From contig CAZVZX010000011.1 in NCBI GenBank assembly GCA_964631235.1, positions 1 to 64,000 of the forward strand: DNA of 64,000 nt, given 5' to 3'. A program made the translations under genes and the position numbers. Under the pieces are notes generated by a model. It did not search any database. It saw only the letters and a list, made by a program, of their open reading frames with translations, and had not been told where the DNA came from. The DNA comes from JARKPK01 sp964631235. Its GTDB lineage: Bacteria > Planctomycetota > Planctomycetia > Pirellulales > Thermoguttaceae. Shown here piece after piece: positions 34,587 through 42,329 of this stretch. The number at the start of each line of letters is the position of its first letter. Within the stretch, counting starts at the first letter, position 1.

Positions 34587-35504
34587 TCACCGCGCCGATT
34601 TTCGCCGCAGCCGGCGTTCGATCGCCTGTTTGAGTTTGAGCACGGCCGGCTCCTTGCCCTTCGCCTCGACTTCCACGGTTAGGTCCAAGGGCAGCCAACA
34701 ACGCGGAAAGTCGCGCGGATCGACTTCGTCGTGGTGGCGGTTCGGTTGCGGGCCGTCCCAGCCGTTGATCGGGCTCGAGATGTGGAACAGCGGCTCGCGG
34801 TTCCACGTGCTCAGCGTTTCGGCTGTGGCCTCTTCCACGCTCAGGCCGTCGGCCAGGCAGCGGTGGTGATGCACGTCGTACACCAACGGAATGCCCAGCC
34901 GGCGGCACAGCGGCAGCAGATGGGCCGGTGCGAACAGCTTGTCGTCGTTTTCGAGCGTCAATCGCGACCGCGCCGATCGCGATAGCCGCGCGAAGCTCTC
35001 GGCGAATGCGTCCAGCGCCGCGGCCCGATCTCCGAACACGCCGCCGGCGTGAATGTTGATTACATCGGCCCCGATCCACTCGGCGACCGTCGCGTGGTAT
35101 TCCAACTCGCGGATTGCGGCCTCGACGACCTCGGCCCGCGGCGAATTGAGCACGACGAACTGATCGGGATGAAAGCTCAACCGCAGGCCGCGATCTTTCG
35201 CCAAAGCGCGGCAGGCTCGAAACCGGGCGACGATCTCGTCGCCGCCCGGCAACTGTTCGAGCCGATAGCCGAATTGGGGATGCGTGCAAAGCGGCAAGAT
35301 GCGGCTGTTGACGCGAAAGCAGCCAATGCCGTTGTTCGCGCAATACTCCACTGCGGCCGCTAGCGAATCGGCATTCTGCCGACAGAGTCGGGCCAGTTTT
35401 TCGCGGCCGGCAGCGCGGTCGAGCCGAGCAATCGCCGCCGCCGTGGTGTCGGCGAACTTGATCGGTGCCTCTCGAAACACGCAGCACAGCCCCCAGCGGA
35501 TCAT
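34587..35504 (-). CDS. uvsE: UV damage endonuclease UvsE/UvdE
   Basis: An AP-endonuclease-like TIM-barrel enzyme that nicks 5' of UV photoproducts, an alternative to nucleotide excision repair. The 305-residue product shows IRWGLCCVFREAPIKF at the start, then CANNGIGCFRVNSRILPLCT, LRLSFHPDQFVVLNSPR, VINIHAGGVFGDR, LTLENDDKLF, LVYDVHHHRC and FHISSPINGW. These His/Glu/Asp sets are the UvdE metal ligands. It is full length. It is not obviously in an operon. Confidence 0.95.
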   Translation of the reverse strand: MIRWGLCCVFREAPIKFADTTAAAIARLDRAAGREKLARLCRQNADSLAAAVEYCANNGIGCFRVNSRILPLCTHPQFGYRLEQLPGGDEIVARFRACRALAKDRGLRLSFHPDQFVVLNSPRAEVVEAAIRELEYHATVAEWIGADVINIHAGGVFGDRAAALDAFAESFARLSRSARSRLTLENDDKLFAPAHLLPLCRRLGIPLVYDVHHHRCLADGLSVEEATAETLSTWNREPLFHISSPINGWDGPQPNRHHDEVDPRDFPRCWLPLDLTVEVEAKGKEPAVLKLKQAIERRLRRKSAR

Positions 35505-35714
35505 CGTTCACCCCAATCCTTGCGGCACGGGCGGCGCAATGTCGGCAGGCGATCTACCGTCACGCTCGAATTTGCGTCACGCTCGGCCCGCGGGCACGAA
35601 CGATCTCTGGTTCGAAGCGACGCGAACCGCAACGCGGCAACGGCTGCTCGATTGATAACGATTGGCAACAGCTTGAATGGTCTTGCCGCCAAGCCCTTTC
35701 TCCAGCGCGTAAAC

Positions 35715-36572
35715 CTATTTGGCGGCAGGCGGCTGAGCGGTGTCTTTTTCAGGCAGCGAGATCGGCCGGATCCAGATGTTGCGGAACTTCACCGGGCAGT
35801 GGTGGCCCATCAGTCCGATCGGGCCCTTGGGCGACGGATTGTTGTACGCCGCCAGCCCGGCATGGGGAGTGTTGCCATACACCTCTTGGTTGTGGTGAAC
35901 GAGGATGCCGTTGTGGTGCATCGTCACCCGTGCCGGGGCAACCAGCTTGCCGTCCTTCACCCGAGGAGCGATGACCACGATGTCGTATGTTTGCCATTGG
36001 CCCGGCTTGCGGCAGGCGTTGACCAGCGGCGGCGTTTGCGCGTAGATCGAGGCCGCCTGACCGTCGGGATAGATCTGCTTGGTGAACGAATCGTAGATCT
36101 GAATCTCGAACAGCCCCAGCATCAGCACGCCGTTGTTGCCGCAGTTGCCCCAGTTCGGATCGGGCGGGTCGGGCGCCTGCCATTCGAGGTGCAGTTGGCA
36201 ATCGCCGAATTCGTCTTTGGTCGTCAGCGTGCCCTCGCCGGCCACCAGGCAGCCATCTTCGATGGACCATTTGGGCGTGTCGCGCCAACGGGCCAGATCC
36301 TTGCCGTCGAAGAGAACCACGGCATCGGCGGGCACGGACGCCGGCGGCGGGGCCGGCCCCGGATCGACGCGCGGCGGAATCGGCCGATCGGGATCATGGA
36401 CATGGTAGCCCGACCACGGCTGAATCGGCGTGGTCTTGTAGCCGATTGCCGCACCGTCTTTCGACTTGACCAATTCGTGCTTCTGCGCCATGGCTTGCGC
36501 GCCCGTTGCGGCCGCAATGATGCCCACCGCTGCTACTGCACTCATCCTCAGCACCAAACTTCGCCCGATCAT
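35715..36572 (-). CDS. secreted DUF1080 (3-keto-disaccharide hydrolase-type) protein
   Basis: A 285-residue exported protein. The signal peptide MIGRSLVLRMSAVAAVGIIA is followed by a linker and a concanavalin-like DUF1080 fold: VVLFDGKDLARWRD, WSIEDGCLVAGEGTLTTKDE, FGDCQLHLEWQAP, NNGVLMLGLFEIQIYDS and GPIGLMGHHCPVKFRNIWIR. Some members hydrolyse 3-keto-glycosides; the family is expanded in planctomycetes. GGGAG precedes the ATG at 36572. The frame continues upstream through a family A repeat, which is not part of the protein. Confidence 0.9.
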   Translation of the reverse strand: MIGRSLVLRMSAVAAVGIIAAATGAQAMAQKHELVKSKDGAAIGYKTTPIQPWSGYHVHDPDRPIPPRVDPGPAPPPASVPADAVVLFDGKDLARWRDTPKWSIEDGCLVAGEGTLTTKDEFGDCQLHLEWQAPDPPDPNWGNCGNNGVLMLGLFEIQIYDSFTKQIYPDGQAASIYAQTPPLVNACRKPGQWQTYDIVVIAPRVKDGKLVAPARVTMHHNGILVHHNQEVYGNTPHAGLAAYNNPSPKGPIGLMGHHCPVKFRNIWIRPISLPEKDTAQPPAAK

Positions 36573-36955
36573 CGTTGAACTCCCATGTGATGGTTGGTGG
36601 TGGCACGCCGACCCGAGAATCTCGCACGCGGCGGGCAATCCCCTCCGCGCCCCGGGAAGACTAAATAGTTCCACGCAATTGCGAAAGCGGCCGCGCTCGC
36701 AGCGACGCGGCCGATTGCGTTCAATTCCCGTTCGAACCACTTTCCGTCTTCCGCGACTTAATCAAAAACCTTCAATCCGCGCGCCACTGATTGGTACGGG
36801 AACCTTGGAACATGCCGACCATTCTAATTCGCTGGCCTTCGAAAGGGAAACAGCCGACGAGCCGTTTTCGCCCCGAAGCGCAGCGGCAGAAGCACCGCAC
36901 GACAGCTTGCCCGGCGTGCGACCTGACGATGGGCTTTCCTGAACGGCACACGGCA
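36573..36955. other. intergenic region with repeat copy 5
   Basis: About 380 bp between the DUF1080 and ybaK genes. It holds a family A repeat (36660-36766), and nothing else is recognised. Confidence 0.55.
36660..36766 (-). repeat. family A miniature repeat, copy 5 (reverse)
   Basis: Read on the minus strand: TTGATTAAGTCGCGGAAGAC, GTGGTTCGAACGGGAATTG, ACGCAATCGGCCGCGTCGC, GCGCGGCCGCTTTCGCAATT and GCGTGGAACTATTTA. This copy is among the closest to the consensus. It is 90 bp upstream of the DUF1080 start, in the same orientation. Confidence 0.8.
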
Positions 36956-37447
36956 TCAGTCCGACGAGGCCGGCTTGCAAAGCGGCCCGGTGGTTGCCGC
37001 AGTTGCCCGAAGGTAATCGGCCGGCGCAAGAATCACTTGCAGCCCGCGCATCCCGGCCGAGACCGCCACGCGATCGAAGAGCAGGATCGAATCGTCGGCG
37101 AACACCGGGTAGGCCTTCTTGCAGGCCAACGCGGTAACGCCGCCGCGGATGTAGCCCGTCAGCGGCTGCACTTCCTTCAGGGCGACCAATTCCACGCGCC
37201 GATCGCCGGTGAGTCGGGCCAGCGCCTTCAAATCGAGTTCGCTGTCGCCGGGCACTACCGCCAGCAACACGCCGCGACGGTCGCCGCGGGCCACCAAGGT
37301 TTTGAACACCTGTTCGGCGGGCAGTCCGATCTTCGCGGCCACCGTTGTGGCGGTCAGGTCGTCGGGATCCACTTCGTAGCTGCGCAGCTCGAAGGCGATG
37401 CCCATCCGTTCCAGTTGCCGCACGGCGTTGGTCTTTGTTGTTGCCAT
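36956..37447 (-). CDS. ybaK: Cys-tRNA(Pro)/aminoacyl-tRNA deacylase, YbaK type
   Basis: A 163-residue editing-domain protein that clears mischarged tRNA, chiefly Cys-tRNA(Pro). Motifs: KTNAVRQLERMGIAFELRSY, IGLPAEQVFKTLVARGD, VLLAVVPGDSELDLKALARL, the invariant-type lysine region VELVALKEVQPLTGYIRGG, then YPVFADDSILLFDRVAVSAG and MRGLQVILAP. The start ATG 37447 (MATTKTNAV) fits the family; the frame upstream adds 21 unrelated residues. The XerD-type gene lies 71 bp away on the same strand. Confidence 0.93.
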   Translation of the reverse strand: MATTKTNAVRQLERMGIAFELRSYEVDPDDLTATTVAAKIGLPAEQVFKTLVARGDRRGVLLAVVPGDSELDLKALARLTGDRRVELVALKEVQPLTGYIRGGVTALACKKAYPVFADDSILLFDRVAVSAGMRGLQVILAPADYLRATAATTGPLCKPASSD

Positions 37448-37518
37448 CGTTTGCCTCGGTTGAAACGTGCCGCCGGGCTGTTGGCGATGCACCGCCGAAT
37501 CAGATCGCAACGTCGGCT

Positions 37519-38541
37519 TCAGCCGCGGGGATGGAACTTTTTATGAACGGCCTTCAACCGCGTTGGATCGACGTGCGTGTAGATTTGCGTGGTGGCGATG
37601 CTGGCGTGCCCGAGCATCTCTTGCACCTGCCGCAGATCGGCGCCGCCGGCGAGCAAATGCGTGGCGAAGCTGTGGCGGAAGGTGTGCGGGCTGACGTTGG
37701 GCGGCGCCCCGACCCGCTGGGCATATTGCTTGAGCAGTTCCCACACTCGCTCGCGCCGCAGCGGCAGGCCGCGACCGCTCAGCAGCAGGCGATCGGTGCT
37801 TGTCGGCGCGCGGGCGGCCAGAACGGGACGTTCTTCGGCCAGATAGAGCTTCACGGCGTCGATCGCCCGCGCGTGGAACGGCACGATCCGTTCCTTGTCG
37901 CCTTTGCCGCGGCAACGGCAGCAGCCTTCGTCGAACCGCAAATCGGCAAGCCGCAGCCCGACGATCTCGGAAACGCGGCAGCCGGTGGCATAAAGCAACT
38001 CGAGCATCGCCCGATCGCGCCGCCACCAACGATCGAACGGCTGCGGGGCGGTGAAGAGCCGCTCGATTTGTTGCGAGCTGAGCACCGAAGGCATCCGCTC
38101 CCACAGCTTCTGGCTGCCGAGGGCTTCGGCCGGGTTGTCGCGCACTAGGCCTTCGAGTTGCAGATAGCGGTAGAAGACTTTCAGCGAAACTAAATGCCGG
38201 GCGATGCTGGCCGGGGCCAACGATTGGTCGTGCAGCCAGCGGGCGTAATCGGCCAGGTCGCTAACGCTCAGCCGCAATAGGTCGCGGCCGTCGAGCCAAG
38301 CGGCGAAATGCCGCATGTCGCGGCGGTAGGCGGCCACGGTGTTTTCCGCCAAGTGGCACTCGCCGGCGGTGTATTGCACAAAGGCATCGATCAGCCCGGC
38401 GGCCGTCGGGCGAAGCGGCATCGGTTTGAGCGGTCGGATCGGCTTCACGGGCGCAGACGCCTCGGGCTTTGGGGAAACGGCAACGCGGCACAGCAGCCGC
38501 GCGGGCGGGCCTATGTTTACTTCGTCGCGGCCGGGCATCAC
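37519..38541 (-). CDS. xerD: tyrosine recombinase, XerD type
   Basis: A site-specific recombinase. The N-terminal SAM-like DNA-binding domain is FVQYTAGECHLAENTVAAYR and on. The catalytic domain has the Arg in LLYATGCRVSEIVGL, the Lys in GKGDKERIVPF, HTFRHSFATHLLAGGADLRQ (H-x-x-R), and LGHASIATTQIYTHV with the nucleophile Tyr. The C-terminal TRLKAVHKKFHPRG matches XerD. The usual XerD length is about 300 residues. The frame begins with GTG 38541 (340 residues) but ATG 38421 would give 300; neither has a clear ribosome-binding site. It most likely acts in chromosome dimer resolution. No adjacent mobile element is seen. Confidence 0.92.
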   Translation of the reverse strand: MMPGRDEVNIGPPARLLCRVAVSPKPEASAPVKPIRPLKPMPLRPTAAGLIDAFVQYTAGECHLAENTVAAYRRDMRHFAAWLDGRDLLRLSVSDLADYARWLHDQSLAPASIARHLVSLKVFYRYLQLEGLVRDNPAEALGSQKLWERMPSVLSSQQIERLFTAPQPFDRWWRRDRAMLELLYATGCRVSEIVGLRLADLRFDEGCCRCRGKGDKERIVPFHARAIDAVKLYLAEERPVLAARAPTSTDRLLLSGRGLPLRRERVWELLKQYAQRVGAPPNVSPHTFRHSFATHLLAGGADLRQVQEMLGHASIATTQIYTHVDPTRLKAVHKKFHPRG

Positions 38542-38642
38542 ACTTCAACGGTCTATTCGCTACAATGCGCGCAGTTTGAACGTTCGCGCAACTCGCCCTG
38601 GGGCGAAGGCCTCTGCCGCGGCGGTTTTCTGCGAGGGCTGTC

Positions 38643-39653
38643 ATGGCGATTGTCACACTGACGGAGATGGAGCCGGGCCGCGAGGCCGACGTGTTCGTCC
38701 TCCTTGCCGGCAAGGAGGAACTGACGGCAAAGAACGGCAAGCCTTACTGGCGCGTCGTGTTTCGCGATGCCGGACGCGAGCTGAGCTTTCCGATTTGGGG
38801 CGATTCGCCGTGGGCCGCCGAATGCCGCGATCAGTGGACCGCCGGCGAGTTCTACAAGGTGCGCGGGATATTGCGCGAGACGCCGTTCGGGCCGCAGTTG
38901 GAGATTCGTAAGATTCGGCCCGTCGAGCCCGGCGACCGCGCCGATGGGTTCGATCCGTTGATGTGCCGCCGGCGGAGCCGATTCGATCCGGAGACGATGT
39001 TCGCCGAGCTGCTGCAATTGGTCGAAACGGAGATTCAGCCCGACGCGCTGCGCCGCTTGGTGGAAACCCTGTTGACCGACAATCGCCAAGCGTGGCTCAC
39101 CTGGCCCGCGGCACGGCGCAATCATCATGCGTTCGTCGGCGGACTGCTCGAACACACGCTGAGCGTGGCGCGAACGTGCGCCCTGTTGGCCGACAAATAC
39201 CGCGCCTACTATCCCGACATGCAGCCGCCGCTGGAGAAGGGCTTGGCCGTCGCGGGCGGGGTGCTGCACGACATCGGGAAGTTCCGCGAAATCGGCGACG
39301 GCCCCGAAGCGGCGCATACGCCCGCCGGCGCGCTGGTGGGGCACATCATCCAGGGACGCGACATGGTGCGCGAGGCGGCCCAGCGCTGCCCCCTGCCTGG
39401 CGACATGCTCTTGCGGTTGGAACACATCATCCTTTCACATCAGCGACTGCCTGAATGGGGATCGCCCAAGCCGCCCATGACGCCCGAGGCGCTAATCGTC
39501 CACTACGCCGACGACCTCGACGCCAAGTTCGCCATGATGGCCGACATTCTTGCCGACGACTCCGGCGGCGGGCCGGTCACTTCGAAGAAAAACGTGCTCA
39601 TGCAACCGGTTTATCGCGGCCTGCCCGAGGCACGCGGCGCCGATGCGGGCTGA
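38643..39653 (+). CDS. HD-domain 3'-5' exoribonuclease, YhaM-like
   Basis: A 336-residue protein with an N-terminal OB-fold nucleic-acid-binding domain (FVLLAGKEELTAKNGKPYWR, FYKVRGILRE) and a C-terminal HD phosphohydrolase domain: HHAFVGGLLEHTLSVARTCA, GGVLHDIGKFREI and HIILSHQR. This arrangement is that of YhaM/CBF1 RNases, which shorten RNA from the 3' end. The ATG follows GAGGG. It diverges from the xerD gene with 100 bp between starts. Confidence 0.9.
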   Translation: MAIVTLTEMEPGREADVFVLLAGKEELTAKNGKPYWRVVFRDAGRELSFPIWGDSPWAAECRDQWTAGEFYKVRGILRETPFGPQLEIRKIRPVEPGDRADGFDPLMCRRRSRFDPETMFAELLQLVETEIQPDALRRLVETLLTDNRQAWLTWPAARRNHHAFVGGLLEHTLSVARTCALLADKYRAYYPDMQPPLEKGLAVAGGVLHDIGKFREIGDGPEAAHTPAGALVGHIIQGRDMVREAAQRCPLPGDMLLRLEHIILSHQRLPEWGSPKPPMTPEALIVHYADDLDAKFAMMADILADDSGGGPVTSKKNVLMQPVYRGLPEARGADAG

Positions 39654-39888
39654 TCCGCCGGCGGCAAGGCTTGTTGTTCCTTGTCGGCCCGAACGTCGGC
39701 GCCGGTCGCTTGCTTCGGCACGGCCGGCAAAACAGCCGCCGAGAGGTGGCACTCGGCCTTGTGACCCGGCGCGGCGGGCCTCACAATGGGCGACAGCGGA
39801 TATTCAAAGGGTTCAAGAGCAGACCTGTTTGTCTTTCGACACACACACCGGCAGGTTATCGCTTTCATTCATCCCGGAGAACACTCAG

Positions 39889-40227
39889 ATGGCGATTCCG
39901 GTTACGACCACCTTCAGTTTCGACGGCTACCGCATCACGGCCTACAAGGGATTGGTGCGGGGGATCATCGTTCGCGCGCCGACGATCTCGCAAGGCATTC
40001 TCGGAGGACTCAAAGGGATTATCGGCGGCCGAATCGGGGCCTATACCGAAATGTGCGAGCAGGCGCGGCAGCAGGCCTTCGAGCTGCTTGTGCAGCACGC
40101 GCTCGAGTTGGGCGCCAATGCAGTGATCGGCCTGCGCTACGACGCATCGAGCGTGGCCGAGCGGATCTCGGCAACCGAGGTGCTCTGTTACGGCACCGCG
40201 GTAACCATCGAGCCGATTACCGACTGA
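39889..40227 (+). CDS. YbjQ/UPF0145 family protein
   Basis: A 112-residue protein of the YbjQ (DUF74, UPF0145) family. Landmarks: GYRITAYKGLVRGIIVRAP, LGGLKGIIGGRIGAYTEMCE, ARQQAFELLVQHALELGANA, VIGLRYDASSVAERISATEV and LCYGTAVTIEP. Members form pentamers; a metal-binding role was proposed but the function is unproven. GGAGA lies nine bases before the ATG at 39889. Confidence 0.93.
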   Translation: MAIPVTTTFSFDGYRITAYKGLVRGIIVRAPTISQGILGGLKGIIGGRIGAYTEMCEQARQQAFELLVQHALELGANAVIGLRYDASSVAERISATEVLCYGTAVTIEPITD

Positions 40228-40288
40228 CAGCCGGGCCTGCCGCACTGACTCCGTTTTTCGAAGGAACGCGGAACCGTTTACCGGCCGA

Positions 40289-42064
40289 TCAGGGCGACGG
40301 GGCCGGCGAGCCTTCTTCCGAGGGCGGACTGCCGGGCGGTGGCGTACCGGCGGGTGGCGGTGAGCCGCTGGGCGGTGTGCCGCCCTCGCCCGAAGTCGGC
40401 GTCGCCGCGGCGGGATCCGTCTGGCCTTCGGGCGGCTCGGGCGGTTTGCGGCCCTCGGCAATCCGTTTTTCCCATTGAGAAAGCCGCTCGGAACCAAGTT
40501 GCTTTTCCAACGCTTGCTGCGCTTCGTGTCGAAAGGCATCGAGCCGCGCCGTAACGCGCGCATCGGCCCCCGGCGGCTTGCCCAACCGCAACATCAGATC
40601 GGCCGCCCACGTCTTGCCCGGCGGAAGCTTTTTCAATTCGGCCAGAAGTTGGTCGGCCTTGTCCCATTGTTTCGCGGCGAGCAGGGCCTCGATCCGCGCA
40701 ATCGGGCCGGCGCGGCGCGCCAATTCGTCGATCAACGCATTGCGGGCCGGCAACAGGAACACCTCGACCGCCGGTGAAGGCGGTACTTGAGAAAGCGGCA
40801 CGTCGAGTTCCGCCGCTCCATCGGCAACCAGCGGAAAACCGATCAAGATGCGACTGCCATCCGAGACGGCCAAACGGCGCAGAACGCTTTTTCCCGGCGG
40901 AACGACGAAGCGGCCGGTGCGATCGGTCAGGCCCAAACACACCGGCTGCTTCGGGTCGCCCACATCGAAAACCGCATACTCGGCTGCGGCCGACTCGGCA
41001 GCGACAAGACGCAAAGGCGCGGGACGGCTTTGGCGGCCCGCTCGAACGGCCAACCGCTCGATACCCAGGCCGCGAGCTTCGTCGAACGGTTTTTCCAGTC
41101 GGGTGACCACTTGCGCTACCAGGCCTTTCGAGCCGACTTCGCTTAGCACGGCGGCCGTCCACGGAATCGCCACGGCGGTCGGCGATGCGTCGGACTCTTG
41201 GGCTTCGACCGCGCTTGGTTCGGACTTGCTTGGCTCGGCCGGTGCCGCAGGTTCTTCGGCCGATGGGTCTTTCGGATCGGATGATGTCTGCGCCGGGGCG
41301 ACCTCGCCCGCGGTGGTTGCCGGCGACTGGCCTTCCGCCTCTTCCGGTGATCGCTTGTGCGCCATCGACGAGCCGACCGGCTTGGGGCGGAGGAACAGCC
41401 GTGCTACGTCGCCCTCGGCCCACCCGGGCAATGGCTCGCGCGTCCGCAGTTGTGCTCCGCGCGGCCGCAACGTCAACGATCCATTAGGCAACGCCTCGAA
41501 CCGCGCTTGGGGTGCAAAGGCCGACGCCGCCGCGGCCGCCGCCGCACCGGGCAACACCGCCAGTGAGGCCGCCTCGCGCCGCTCGATCGGGCCGAGAAAA
41601 CCGACATCGGCATCGTACTCGCGGGCAACGGCGCAGAAGCGATCGTCACGCGCTTCAATCCACAAGAAGATGACCTTGGCGGCCGAGGGCCATGCCCGAG
41701 CAATCGATCGGGCCGCCGCCGGCGAAAGAGCGGCCGGATCGTCGCCGAGGAGCCTTTCAGTGGCAGTGTTCGCGGCGGCATCAGCGGCAGCGGCGGCGGT
41801 AGTGGTGCCGGCTGCATCAGCAGCGACAACCTCCGTATCCCACAGCGGGGCGAAGGCCGACTCCAACCGTGCGGCAAAGGCTTCACACCAGGCGCGATGT
41901 TCGGCCGGCGGCAATTCGGCGATGCGCGGAAGTGCGACCACAACCGTCACCCGATAGGGCCGAAACGACCAAGCAGGCGGCGGCTCGGCCGCAGCGACGG
42001 AAATCGCCGCGCAGACGACAAGTGAAACCGCCGCGGTGAGACCGGCTAAATTGTTCCACACCAT
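40289..42064 (-). CDS. secreted hypothetical protein with Pro-rich C-terminus
   Basis: A 591-residue protein whose family I do not recognise. A signal peptide follows the start (MVWNNLAGLTAAVSLVVCAA, then ISVAAAEPPP). The middle has two alpha/beta-like regions (YRVTVVVALPRIAELPPAEH, AAKVIFLWIEARDDRFCAVA) separated by Ala- and Pro/Ser-rich linkers, a domain with LVAQVVTRLEKPFDEARGLG, and a helical part (ALLAAKQWDKADQLLAELKK). The last 50 residues are Pro/Gly/Ser-rich. The ATG lies inside family A repeat copy 6, and MVWNN is read from the repeat's end. It is the last gene of a minus-strand series and follows the solute-binding-like gene by 265 bp. Confidence 0.75.
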   Translation of the reverse strand: MVWNNLAGLTAAVSLVVCAAISVAAAEPPPAWSFRPYRVTVVVALPRIAELPPAEHRAWCEAFAARLESAFAPLWDTEVVAADAAGTTTAAAAADAAANTATERLLGDDPAALSPAAARSIARAWPSAAKVIFLWIEARDDRFCAVAREYDADVGFLGPIERREAASLAVLPGAAAAAAASAFAPQARFEALPNGSLTLRPRGAQLRTREPLPGWAEGDVARLFLRPKPVGSSMAHKRSPEEAEGQSPATTAGEVAPAQTSSDPKDPSAEEPAAPAEPSKSEPSAVEAQESDASPTAVAIPWTAAVLSEVGSKGLVAQVVTRLEKPFDEARGLGIERLAVRAGRQSRPAPLRLVAAESAAAEYAVFDVGDPKQPVCLGLTDRTGRFVVPPGKSVLRRLAVSDGSRILIGFPLVADGAAELDVPLSQVPPSPAVEVFLLPARNALIDELARRAGPIARIEALLAAKQWDKADQLLAELKKLPPGKTWAADLMLRLGKPPGADARVTARLDAFRHEAQQALEKQLGSERLSQWEKRIAEGRKPPEPPEGQTDPAAATPTSGEGGTPPSGSPPPAGTPPPGSPPSEEGSPAPSP

Positions 42065-42155
42065 TGCGAACGCGACCGCCGGCACAGCGAAGCGGCCGAC
42101 TGCGAGCCGTTCCCGATTGAATCGCTTTCCGTTTTTTGCGCTCTTATTGAGCAAC
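42049..42155 (-). repeat. family A miniature repeat, copy 6 (reverse), supplies a start codon
   Basis: Read on the minus strand: GCTCAATAAGAGCGCAAAAA, AAGCGATTCAATCGGGAACG, CAGTCGGCCGCTTCGCTG, GCGGTCGCGTTCGCAATGG and TGTGGAACAATTTA. The ATG in GCAATGGTG is the start codon of the 591-residue protein. Confidence 0.72.
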
Positions 42156-42329
42156 ACCTTTTCACTAAGAACCGCGGCGAACGCCGCCTGATGCCCTCCG
42201 CGCGGCACGCCGTGCGGCACGGCTGCGACGCCGACGTGCCCGTTGTCGCAGGGGCGCCGACGACCGCGGTCGCAGTCGCGACGCTTTCCGCACGCCGCGG
42301 CGGCCTGAGCTTTGCCTTCTCCGTTCACG

